Assembly: GCA_902801175.1 (NCBI GenBank)
Contig: CADCHF010000026.1
Span: 1 to 35,064 of the forward strand
Length of the DNA: 35,064 nt
Reading direction: 5' to 3'
Source of the DNA: an uncultured Coriobacteriaceae bacterium
GTDB taxonomy: Bacteria > Actinomycetota > Coriobacteriia > Coriobacteriales > Atopobiaceae
Both the position numbers and the translations under genes were made by a program. The stretch's first letter is position 1. Every line of letters starts with the position of its first letter. The notes under the pieces are model-generated. The model did not search any database, was not told where the DNA came from, and saw only the letters and a list, made by a program, of their open reading frames with translations. Below are positions 16,371 to 23,537 of the stretch, piece after piece.

Positions 16371-18200
16371 TTAGTTTTCGGAGAAAGGGCTCATCCATCC
16401 GGGGAGCTTTCCGCCCTCCTTAAAGTCCTCACTTGAGAGCCCCTCGATGGCCGCAGGGTTGAGGGGCACAAGGTCCTGAGAGTTAAAGCCACTTTGCTCG
16501 GCAAGGTCGCGCAGCATGGAGAGCGTGGCGTCTATGTCGTGTTTGGGCATGGACTCAGGCGCCTTCTCGTAGTGCACCCTGTCCTCCCCCGCGGGCTCAA
16601 TGTCAACCGAGTCCGCAGCGGCGCCGCCATAGAGCTCAACCGGGCCGTTCGGCCTGTCGAGGTGCTGGTCGTTCCAGCCGACACCCAGCGGGAAGCGGGC
16701 GTCATCGAGGGTGCGAGTGCTCATGGCTAGCACGGGAGGCAGCGCTCGACGATAGAGCTCGCCCGAGCGCTCGGCAGCAAGCACCGCACGCACCAACTCG
16801 GAATCGCGGCCATGCTCGCCCACCTGATCCGCCAGAGCGTGGTCGTACTCAATGTAGTCAAGCAGGACCTCGTCCACCGCCGTGACCTCTTGCTCGGACG
16901 CAAGCTGGCGCAGCGAGCCGTCGGGCATGGCAAGCGCGAGCGCATCGGCCTCGCCAAGCTCAACGCGCCGGAACAGCGGCGAGATGGTGTTGCGAACGTG
17001 CGCCATGTCGAGCACGTCGGAGCGATAGATGTCGCCCAGGGGGCAGAGCAGTGCCGGTCCTGCCACGCAGTCTGCGGCCGCAATGGCAAGCGCGGTCTTG
17101 TCGTAGGGGGCGAGCACCATCGAGCCGGTCTCTCGAGCAAGCGCGGCAAGCTCCAGCTGGTCGGACTCCCTCTTGCTCACACCGGGAATCGCGCCGGTGG
17201 CGCTCGTGCAGTCCACCCGCAGGCGGTGCGCAAACTCCCGACACGCAGCAGCGCCAGCTCCAGCAGAGGCCCCTGCCAGCACATGAACGTGCAGCGGTCC
17301 CAGGGCATCGACCGCAAGCGCCGCCAGCACCAATGCGTTCAGCGAGCCGTCGAGGCAAAGGGCCACATCGGTAAAGCCGTTCTTGGTGGCAAAGTCGTGG
17401 ATGCCCAGCGAGGTTGCCTGCCACAGGTGGAACGGCGCATCAAACACCTCTGGGAACAGCGCATCGGGCACCAGCGCCTCGGCCGAGCCCACAAGGTCTG
17501 CCACCAGCAGCGCCTCCTCAAAGGCGGGAGCGCACGCAACGAGCTTGCCCGTGGGGTCCACCACAAAGCTCGAGCCGGTAAAGACCTCCTCGCCGTAGCA
17601 GCCAACGGAGGCGACGCCCACCAGCCAGGCCCCCATGTCCTGAGCATCGTCCACAAAGCGAGCGTTCACCAGGTTGGCGCCCATCGTGCTTTGTAGGTCG
17701 TCCATGGCAAAGGGATAGCCCGAGAGGTAGAGCGTTGCGTCCGCGTCGTTGTCGTAGTCGTCGAGAACGTCCAGGTCGCTCTGCGAGAGGGCAAGCGCAA
17801 AGCGCAGGCCGCCAAAGGCAAACTCGGGAACCTCGGCCTCCCGCCCCAGCGCCTTGGCGCTCGAATCAAACTGAGAGGCCATACGCAGCGGACGGACCTC
17901 GCCCTTCTCTACCAGCAGCACCTCAAAGAAGCCGTCTGGCCCACTTGCTTCCATGGGCACAGGCACAATGGCCGGGCAGGCAAGCTGCTCGGCCAAGGTC
18001 GCAACGGCGTCGGCGGCGTCACGCAAGAACGACAGACGGTCGGAATACGGAAGCGCCTCTACGCCCGCAAGGGCCGCGAGCGGAAAGACGAGAAGCTCGA
18101 CTCCCTGCTCAGCGGCCCGTTGCGACTGGGCAACCATGCGGTCAACGGTCTCTGAGAACGCGCCCGCACGGGTGTTTATCTGGGCAATGCCAATGCGCAC
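16371..18200 (-). CDS. NAD synthetase homologue with eroded active sites (probable pseudoenzyme)
   Basis: A 609-residue protein with the full layout of glutamine-dependent NAD synthetase: an N-terminal nitrilase-type amidase domain (1-260) and a C-terminal ammonia-using synthetase domain (265-600). General fold motifs remain (MRIGIAQINTRAGAF, VFTGSSFVVDPTGKLVA, VLAALAVDALGPLHVH). Catalytic ones do not. The nitrilase Glu (FPELAL) is FPLAAL at 39-44. The Cys nucleophile region (ICEDxW) reads LSQSDLD near 138, and there is no Cys between 76 and 200. The Lys is not where expected. The synthetase PP-loop SGGxDS is D284-G-S-L-N-A289. The start is GTG at 18200, only 3 bases after the desulfoferrodoxin stop, so it is coupled to that gene. 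It has no frameshift or stop, so it appears to be maintained. It may have a regulatory or binding role, or act on another substrate. Confidence 0.8.
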   Translation of the reverse strand: MRIGIAQINTRAGAFSETVDRMVAQSQRAAEQGVELLVFPLAALAGVEALPYSDRLSFLRDAADAVATLAEQLACPAIVPVPMEASGPDGFFEVLLVEKGEVRPLRMASQFDSSAKALGREAEVPEFAFGGLRFALALSQSDLDVLDDYDNDADATLYLSGYPFAMDDLQSTMGANLVNARFVDDAQDMGAWLVGVASVGCYGEEVFTGSSFVVDPTGKLVACAPAFEEALLVADLVGSAEALVPDALFPEVFDAPFHLWQATSLGIHDFATKNGFTDVALCLDGSLNALVLAALAVDALGPLHVHVLAGASAGAGAAACREFAHRLRVDCTSATGAIPGVSKRESDQLELAALARETGSMVLAPYDKTALAIAAADCVAGPALLCPLGDIYRSDVLDMAHVRNTISPLFRRVELGEADALALAMPDGSLRQLASEQEVTAVDEVLLDYIEYDHALADQVGEHGRDSELVRAVLAAERSGELYRRALPPVLAMSTRTLDDARFPLGVGWNDQHLDRPNGPVELYGGAAADSVDIEPAGEDRVHYEKAPESMPKHDIDATLSMLRDLAEQSGFNSQDLVPLNPAAIEGLSSEDFKEGGKLPGWMSPFSEN

Positions 18201-18203
18201 GGC

Positions 18204-18584
18204 TTAGATGTCAGCCTTGAAGAGGCCGTGGAGGTTGCAGTACTCGTAAACGGTCACGTCGTCGGCACCGTCGCAGGCAAACTCGGCCACAGGCTCCTCG
18301 CCGGGCTTGAGCTTCTTAATCTCGACGCGATCGGGAGTGGCGAGCGCGACAAACTGGATGTAGTGGGCGTCCAGCATGGGATGGGCGACCTCGCCGACCT
18401 TGGCGATGATCTTGCCGCCCTCGCGAGTGACGGCCGGGACGTGCTTCTCGCGAGCGCCATCAGAGGAGCCGGCAACCAGCTCGGTGCAGGGCTCGCCGCA
18501 GCACTGCGGGGTGCAGGGGCCCTCGAGAACCTTTACAAACAGGTTGGCGCACTTGTTGCACTTGTAAAACTTGACGTCGGCCAT
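18204..18584 (-). CDS. dfx: Desulfoferrodoxin (superoxide reductase)
   Basis: A 126-residue class I desulfoferrodoxin that reduces superoxide to hydrogen peroxide, an oxygen defence typical of anaerobes. The N-terminal desulforedoxin-like centre has Cys9, Cys12, Cys28 and Cys29. The superoxide-reducing iron site has Glu46-Lys47-His48, His68, His74, Cys116 and His119 (CNLHG). All ligands are present, so it should be active. The start has AAAGGAG 6 bases upstream. A good -10 box (TACAAT on the minus strand, 18633-18638) lies about 50 bp upstream. It is directly followed by the NAD-synthetase homologue. Confidence 0.94.
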   Translation of the reverse strand: MADVKFYKCNKCANLFVKVLEGPCTPQCCGEPCTELVAGSSDGAREKHVPAVTREGGKIIAKVGEVAHPMLDAHYIQFVALATPDRVEIKKLKPGEEPVAEFACDGADDVTVYEYCNLHGLFKADI

Positions 18585-18632
18585 GTTGGCTCCTTTCGTC
18601 TATCCCTCTCCTGACGTGAATACGCTCCATCT

Positions 18633-18638
18633 ATTGTA
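18633..18638 (-). promoter_or_regulatory. Candidate -10 box of the dfx operon
   Basis: TACAAT on the minus strand, about 50 bp upstream of the dfx start. No convincing -35 hexamer sits 17 bp upstream, so it may be activator-dependent. On the plus strand of the same divergent spacer, TATACT (18720-18725) is the best -10 candidate for the hydrolase gene. Confidence 0.35.
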
Positions 18639-18759
18639 AGTGATTCAGCGCCAAACATTTTGTGGAACCTAGCTCGTCATTGCCGCGTACCAAGTGGGCA
18701 GCAGCCCACAAGGTCGGCATATACTTCTGTTGAGAATCCTCGCAACCACAGGAGAGACC

Positions 18760-19680
18760 ATGGCATGCAAACACGCCCCGTCAACCGTGCCCGTAACCGA
18801 GGGCTACATAAGCTTTGGCGAGTTTAAGACCTATTGGCGCGCGGCCGGAGACCTTGGCTCCGCTAAGCCTCCCCTACTCTTGCTGCACGGCGGTCCCGGC
18901 TCCACGCACAACTACATGGAGCTGCTCGACCCGCTGGCCGAGCGCACCGGGCGCGCCATCATAAGCTACGACCAGCTGGGGTGCGGCAACTCCTACCTCG
19001 ACGGCCGGCCGGAGCTTTGGAAGGCCCAGACCTGGGTCGACGAGCTGGACAACCTCCGCCACGAGCTTGAACTTGAGCGGCTTCACCTGCTTGGCCAGTC
19101 GTGGGGCGGGATGCTTGCCATCACCTACCTTGCCGACCGCACGCAGCAGGGCGTCTGCTCGGTGGTCCTCTCCTCCACCCTCTCGAGCTCGCAGCTTTGG
19201 GGCAGCGAGCAGCATCGTATGGCGCGCCAGCTCCCCACAGACGAGTGGGCGGCCCTGCAGGAGGCGGAGCGGACCGGCCTCTTTGAGGGCGAGGCCTACA
19301 CCAAGGCCGTCAACCACTACATGGAGCTACACTGCGCGGACCTCAGTTACGGGCCCGAGGCGCCCGAGTGCCTGCAGCGCAAGAAGCGCTCGGGGCAGGA
19401 GGCCTACGTGACCGCCTGGGGGCCAAACGAGCTGACCCCGCTGGGGACCCTCGCCAACTGGGACTACACCGAAAGGCTCTGCGAGCTGGAGCTACCAGCG
19501 CTCGTCATTAGCGGGACCGACGACCTCTGCACCCCGTTGCTCGCAAAGACCATGTTTGACCGCCTCCCCAACGCACGCTGGGAGCTCATGGCTGGGTGCC
19601 GCCACATGTGCTTTGCCGACGACACCGAGCGCTACTGCGACCTTTTGGCCGGGTGGCTTGCCGAGCACGATAACTGCTAG
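18760..19680 (+). CDS. Proline-iminopeptidase-type alpha/beta hydrolase (S33)
   Basis: A 306-residue alpha/beta hydrolase of the proline iminopeptidase / tricorn-interacting-factor F1 group, which removes N-terminal residues, often Pro, from peptides. Motifs: the oxyanion segment HGGPG (43-47), YDQLGCGNS, the nucleophile elbow GQSWGG with Ser114, the acid in GTDDLCTP and the catalytic His in GCRHMCF near the end. The cap domain (about 135-235) is helical. The start at 18760 follows CAGGAGAG; an earlier in-frame ATG at 18694 overlaps the presumed promoter. No signal peptide, so it is cytosolic. It is followed after 37 bp by the WYL regulator and is probably cotranscribed with it. Confidence 0.88.
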   Translation: MACKHAPSTVPVTEGYISFGEFKTYWRAAGDLGSAKPPLLLLHGGPGSTHNYMELLDPLAERTGRAIISYDQLGCGNSYLDGRPELWKAQTWVDELDNLRHELELERLHLLGQSWGGMLAITYLADRTQQGVCSVVLSSTLSSSQLWGSEQHRMARQLPTDEWAALQEAERTGLFEGEAYTKAVNHYMELHCADLSYGPEAPECLQRKKRSGQEAYVTAWGPNELTPLGTLANWDYTERLCELELPALVISGTDDLCTPLLAKTMFDRLPNARWELMAGCRHMCFADDTERYCDLLAGWLAEHDNC

Positions 19681-19717
19681 CCAGGTATTTGCCCAGCTCA
19701 CCAAGGGAGGAGCGACG

Positions 19718-20893
19718 ATGGCGATCACACACGACGAGGCCGTAGAGCTTGCAGGGTTGCTCTCCGACGACCTGCGCTGCGACAACGCGCGCCAGCGCCT
19801 GCTTTGCGTGCTGCAGCTCGTGCAGGACCTGACCGACTCCGAGCATGTGCTCTCGAACGCAGACATACGTGCCATTCTGGCCGCACGCTTTGGAGATGAC
19901 GTCGCCCCGTCGGAGAACACCATCGCCGCAGACCTGCGCGCCATAGCCTCGGCGGGAATTGGCGACCTCGCCCTGCATACCACGCCTTCGGGCGTGTGGG
20001 CCGAGCACCTACGCCTCACTCCCGCCAAGGTGCGCCTGATGCTCAACAGCGTGCAGGCATCGCGATTCCTCACCGTTGAGCAGAGCGCCGAGCTGCAAGA
20101 GGACCTGTTTGCGCTGGTCAGCCGCCACCAAGAGGACGACCTCGCCGGTCAGGTGTATGTCGACCAGCGCGTGCGCAAGAGCTACCAGCAGGTCTTTGAC
20201 GTGGTGGACGCGGCCGAGCGCGCCATTCACCTTGGGAGGAAGCTCGAGTTTTGCTACACCTTCTCAAACTTTGCCGGAAAGTCTCGGACCCTCCCCGGAG
20301 ACAACGGGAGCGACCTTAGGGTCGAGACGCCCATTGCGGTGTACTTCTCGGAGAACAACTACTACGTGGAGACCTACACCACAACGCCGTGGCGGCATGG
20401 CCTCAACCTCACGCTCAGCCGTGCCGACCGCATGGTTGACGTGCGGGTGAGCAACGAGCCGGCCGACAGCGGACGCGTGGTGTATGACCTCAGGCGCAGC
20501 ATAAAGCGGCGCATGGAAGAGAACTTTGACATGGTGGGCGGCCCAAAGCGCCACCTCTTTTTGCGCGTGCGGTCGGACGCGACAAACGTGCTCTACGACC
20601 GCTTTGGCTTTGGGTTCAAGTTTGCCCAGTTTGAGGGGAAGCTGGGCGAGCCAAGCACGACGGCCCTCACGCTCATCACCGTGCCCCAGAGCCTAACCTT
20701 CTTCCGCTGGCTCTCGTCGGTTGGCGCAAGCATTGTGATCGTTGATCCGCCGTCCGAGATGGTGATTGCCAGCAGCCCGTGGAAGCGCGTGCTGAAGGAT
20801 GTGCCACACAGCCAGCTTGTGGAGGACTATCGCGAGACGGTCGCGGGCTTCTTGGCCTTCCTCGACCGCTCGCGCTCTGCCTACGAGAGCTGA
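19718..20893 (+). CDS. WYL-domain transcriptional regulator
   Basis: A 391-residue regulator. The N-terminal 90 residues form a winged-helix/HTH unit (NARQRLLCVLQLVQDLTDSEHVLSNADIRAILA, then NTIAADLRAIASAGI as recognition part), followed by a WYL domain (about 170-255, GRKLEFCYTF ... VETPIAVYFSENNYYVETYT ... LNLTLSRADRMVDV) and a C-terminal WCX-like extension. WYL domains sense nucleotide or oligonucleotide ligands and often control DNA-damage or phage-defence genes. The start at 19718 follows AAGGGAGGA. Downstream, after the repeated hairpin at 21001-21024, lies the structured RNA and Abi gene, so it is worth asking whether it regulates that locus. The family is sure; the target is unknown. 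Confidence 0.88.
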   Translation: MAITHDEAVELAGLLSDDLRCDNARQRLLCVLQLVQDLTDSEHVLSNADIRAILAARFGDDVAPSENTIAADLRAIASAGIGDLALHTTPSGVWAEHLRLTPAKVRLMLNSVQASRFLTVEQSAELQEDLFALVSRHQEDDLAGQVYVDQRVRKSYQQVFDVVDAAERAIHLGRKLEFCYTFSNFAGKSRTLPGDNGSDLRVETPIAVYFSENNYYVETYTTTPWRHGLNLTLSRADRMVDVRVSNEPADSGRVVYDLRRSIKRRMEENFDMVGGPKRHLFLRVRSDATNVLYDRFGFGFKFAQFEGKLGEPSTTALTLITVPQSLTFFRWLSSVGASIVIVDPPSEMVIASSPWKRVLKDVPHSQLVEDYRETVAGFLAFLDRSRSAYES

Positions 20894-21000
20894 TGGACGC
20901 TCTGACCAGCGCAGCCGTGCGGACACAAAGGGATCTAACCACACGAGATAGGCCGCACGACCAGTTGCTCTCGGGGGCGTATAGACTCATGCCCCGTTCA

Positions 21001-21024
21001 ACCACCTCAGAATCTTGAGGTGAT
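21001..21024 (+). terminator. Hairpin after the WYL gene; repeated element copy 2
   Basis: ACCACCTCA and TGAGGTGAT (one G-U pair) around GAATCT. Its 20-base core (21003-21022) is the same, in gene orientation, as the element after recQ (10692-10711). It probably ends the hydrolase-WYL transcript. Confidence 0.5.
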
Positions 21025-21062
21025 TTGCCCATCATGCTACTGCATTCCACACGACAATGGCA

Positions 21063-21068
21063 TAGAGT
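21063..21068 (+). promoter_or_regulatory. Candidate -10 box in front of the large structured RNA
   Basis: TAGAGT (4 of 6 to TATAAT) would start transcription near 21076, just before the outer helix begins at 21081. No good -35 is visible at 17 bp spacing (CTGCAT at 21040). The agreement of the start position with the RNA fold is the main support. Confidence 0.3.
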
Positions 21069-21075
21069 ATTACTC

Positions 21076-21718
21076 GTCACGCGCACCTTGAAAGTTGAAT
21101 CGAGTCCGTCGAATCTCGGTGCATAAAGGGCTTGCAACCCACTCCGAGGCAGGACGTATGGAACGGACGCCGTATGGGGATACCCATACGCTCGAGCCGC
21201 GCGGCATACTCGCGAGAGGTGCCAACGAGGGAGAAACTCCCAAGTCCAAGTCCTGGCGCGCGCAGAGGCGCTTCGATGGTGCGGAACTCCTGGCAGCGCT
21301 CAATAGACGCCCCGGTGGGGAACAACCTTGAATCTAGGCGGGTCGCGCCGCACGACAGAAAGCAAGGAATGCAAATGGCGTTGTTCGTCTTGATGCGGCG
21401 AAAGCCGCTATAACGGGAGAAGCCGGCAAGAGTAGCCATATGACGGTGTCGACAAGAGTCGACAGGTTCGCGCAATGGACTTTCTGAAGCTTGGTGAAAT
21501 CTGAGGGCAAACAATCCCTCGTAGGACCATGAAAGGGATGCATGTGGTGTGCTCCTTGGGCAAGAAGCTAAGGGTCGCTCCCAAACGCTCAGACTTGTCT
21601 ACCTACTGACCGAATGCGAAGAAGCCGATGGCGGCGTAGGGCGAAGGCTCACGACGGACTCGATTCAGCTCTCAGGAAGCGCTAGAATGGGGCACGAGAC
21701 TGTCTCGTGCCCCATTTT
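21076..21718 (+). ncRNA. Candidate large ornate non-coding RNA (about 600 nt)
   Basis: No frame here looks like a real protein. The ends pair: 21096-21111 is the exact reverse complement of 21652-21667. The helix extends outward through 21093-21095/21668-21670, 21087-21091/21672-21676 and 21081-21084/21679-21682, giving about 27 pairs with three interruptions. Inside are local hairpins, the clearest being 21171-21178/21183-21190 (8 bp), 21395-21399/21404-21408 (5 bp closed by a GAAA tetraloop), 21447-21453/21458-21464 (7 bp, AAGA loop), 21229-21233/21237-21241, 21503-21507/21516-21520 and 21556-21560/21580-21584. An intrinsic terminator follows within 5 nt. Size and closed outer helix resemble ROOL or GOLLD RNAs; I could not match conserved sequence. 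It sits directly in front of an Abi_2 HEPN gene, as RNA antitoxins do. Confidence 0.6.
21686..21718 (+). terminator. Strong intrinsic terminator after the structured RNA
   Basis: Arms 21686-21699 and 21703-21716 form a perfect 14-bp stem (AATGGGGCACGAGA) with a 3-nt loop, and TTTT overlaps the end of the stem. It ends the proposed RNA 184 bp before the Abi gene. Read-through would give toxin mRNA, as in type III toxin-antitoxin operons. Confidence 0.75.
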
Positions 21719-21901
21719 GCTTTGCTGCTGCCAACGACTGGAACAGTCTGCCTTTGGCGTTTTGCCAGCTTTGAGCCGTGATATCTGGTTGTGCTCGCGC
21801 GGCGGCCTTGCAGCTTTTTGTCCGCAAACGGCAGTTGGCCCAACACGCTGATAAGTAGGGTCTCTTCGCGCTACCATGGAGGGCGAGGGGACGGAGCGCG
21901 C
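21719..21901 (+). other. Leader of the Abi gene
   Basis: About 180 non-coding bases between terminator and the Abi start. They contain small inverted segments, such as TGGCGTTTTGCCA near 21755, and runs like CAGCTTTTTG. The published abiF RNA motif lies upstream of Abi_2 genes, so this leader is a second place for a regulatory RNA; I cannot recognise the motif by eye. Confidence 0.3.
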
Positions 21902-22831
21902 ATGGACAACAAGCCATTTCGATCGATAGAGCAGCAGGTGAGGCTCCTGCAGAGGCGTGGCATTGCAACAAACGAGGCCACGCCGACCATCCTTTTGCGC
22001 GAGGGCTACTACGCCGTGGTCAACGGCTATGGCAAGCCCTTCATCGATGCCGCAAAGACCGCGGCCGCACACGACGACCGCTTTTGCGAGGGAACCACCT
22101 TTGATGCCATCTACCAGCTCTTCCTCTTTGACCGCGACCTGAGAGCTCTCACCTTCCGCTCAATCATGAGCGTGGAGGGGACCCTGCGCTCAGTGCTCTC
22201 GCACACCTTTTGCGAACATCACCGCGCTGACGAGGCCTACCTCGACAAGAGCTGCTACACCAAGGCGCGCGGGTACCTGCGCGGCGAGGACCGGTATTCG
22301 GGCGATCTGGAATGGCTCGTCAACACGCTGCGGCACCACGCCAACGGGCACCTGCAGCCGAACCCCTTTGAGGACTCCCCCGAGGGCGAGGGCACCGAAA
22401 ACGCACGTGTGAGCTGGTACAGGGAAAACTACAACGCGGTGCCCCTTTGGGTCCTTTTCTCTGACCTCACCTTTGGCAACCTGCGCTACTTCTTTGCGCT
22501 CATGCGGCGCGACGAGCAAAAGCAGGTATGCGAGCGGCTGGCTGAGGTCTGCGGGGTGACCTCGGATGGCGACCCGCTCTCCCCCGCCGAGCTGCTGCGT
22601 AACCTTGAGACCCTGAGCGACCTGCGCAACGACTGCGCCCACGTGGAGCGCATCTTTGACGCAGGCTTTGGCGAGGACGAGCTTTGCTACCAGGAGGTGC
22701 GGGAGGTCCTGGCGCTCTTTTTGGCCGACGATGACGAGAGGGAGCTGCAGGAGGGCATAGACGTGCTGGTCAAAAATGCCCAGGAGCGGCAGCCTACCCT
22801 CACTCCCATCCTCGCTGCAAATGGGTTCTAG
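21902..22831 (+). CDS. Abi_2 (AbiD/AbiF)-family HEPN abortive infection protein
   Basis: A 309-residue protein of Pfam Abi_2. Landmarks run along the whole length: SIEQQVRLLQRRGI near residue 8, LLREGYYAVVNGYGKPF (31-47), FDRDLRALTFRSIMSVEGTLRSVLS (76-100), VPLWVLFSDLTFGNLRYFF (180-198) and LRNDCAHVERIF (241-252). The last contains the HEPN ribonuclease motif R242-x4-H247. Members cause abortive infection of phage-infected cells, are thought to cleave RNA, and have been proposed as the ancestors of Cas13. The start at 21902 was chosen because it opens the conserved domain and follows GGACGGAG; the frame extends to 21791 through non-conserved residues. All motifs are intact, so it should be active. 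Its position behind a structured RNA and terminator suggests RNA-controlled activity. Confidence 0.9.
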   Translation: MDNKPFRSIEQQVRLLQRRGIATNEATPTILLREGYYAVVNGYGKPFIDAAKTAAAHDDRFCEGTTFDAIYQLFLFDRDLRALTFRSIMSVEGTLRSVLSHTFCEHHRADEAYLDKSCYTKARGYLRGEDRYSGDLEWLVNTLRHHANGHLQPNPFEDSPEGEGTENARVSWYRENYNAVPLWVLFSDLTFGNLRYFFALMRRDEQKQVCERLAEVCGVTSDGDPLSPAELLRNLETLSDLRNDCAHVERIFDAGFGEDELCYQEVREVLALFLADDDERELQEGIDVLVKNAQERQPTLTPILAANGF

Positions 22832-22858
22832 GGGACCAAGCGCTATCTGCTGCCGACT

Positions 22859-23278
22859 CTAGGCATGCCGAAAGACCGAATGGACCGTACGTGCCTGAAT
22901 CTCTTCGGTCGTAACGAGCACGGACTCCTGCTTGAAGAACGTGCACAGGTCACTGGCAATCTGGTCCACGACATCCTGCTCAACGCCTATGAAGGCAAGA
23001 ACGATGGAGGTCTCTTCGGCGTATTCGCCATCGTCATGGACATAGCCGCCATGAACCACATCAAATGAGAACGGCACCCCGTATTGAACGCAGATCTTCT
23101 TGAGCAACGAGACATAGCGGTCGGTCTCGTGCTCTTGCTTGCGCGTGTTTGCATCGTTGAGACCGACATAGATCTGAGTTCCCACAAGCTTTACCGGTGC
23201 GATATCGGTCGCATCCCCAACCGCACGCTGAGCTTCAACGATATTCTTCGTAACTTGATTAATTGAGGTGAGTGCCAT
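22859..23278 (-). CDS. Hypothetical protein, unrecognised
   Basis: A 139-residue protein that I do not recognise. It begins MALTSINQVTKNIVEAQRA. The middle has an alternating beta/alpha pattern (KLVGTQIYVGLNDANT, then FSFDVVHGGYVHDDGEYAEETSIVLAFIG) and it ends with a helix and strand (DLCTFFKQESVLVTTEEIQA). The pattern suggests a small two-layer alpha/beta sandwich, in the style of small DUF3574-like proteins, but this is only an impression. The start at 23278 lacks a strong ribosome binding site; a longer frame reaches 23335. It converges on the Abi gene with 27 bp between stops. Its sequence is AT-richer than the neighbouring genes, which fits an accessory segment. Confidence 0.65.
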   Translation of the reverse strand: MALTSINQVTKNIVEAQRAVGDATDIAPVKLVGTQIYVGLNDANTRKQEHETDRYVSLLKKICVQYGVPFSFDVVHGGYVHDDGEYAEETSIVLAFIGVEQDVVDQIASDLCTFFKQESVLVTTEEIQARTVHSVFRHA

Positions 23279-23482
23279 ACTGCCAACCCATGCCGCCACT
23301 AGATTGAAAAGATGCGTCGAACCGTCGACTCTCACACGCTACCACACTCGGGGCAAACGCTGTACGACCAACACGTGACCCAATCTCCCGAGCTGTATGA
23401 ACTTGTCCTGTTGAGGCAGATGCACGCATGTATAGCGGATCGACTGTCTAGACCTTGTAAGCGGACAGAGTTGCCCTACACA

Positions 23483-23522
23483 AGTGACGGAGGACCTTGC
23501 GACGCCAAAGCCCTCCGTCACT
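23483..23522 (-). terminator. Terminator hairpin after surface protein 1
   Basis: AGTGACGGAGG (23483-23493) pairs with 23512-23522 over 11 bp around an 18-nt loop. On the minus strand it follows the stop of the surface-protein gene by 15 bases and runs into TTGTGT. Confidence 0.55.
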
Positions 23523-23537
23523 GCTATCAATTGGTTT

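Noticed and set aside
21081..21682. Terminal inverted repeats of an insertion sequence.
   Set aside because: No transposase fragment lies between them, no target duplication is visible, and the internal hairpins plus the terminator fit an RNA better.
21077..21851. Possible small proteins on both strands here, two of which contain the same peptide TDSIQLS.
   Set aside because: The shared peptide is a by-product of the inverted repeat that forms the outer RNA helix. The frames lack ribosome binding sites and domain-like composition.
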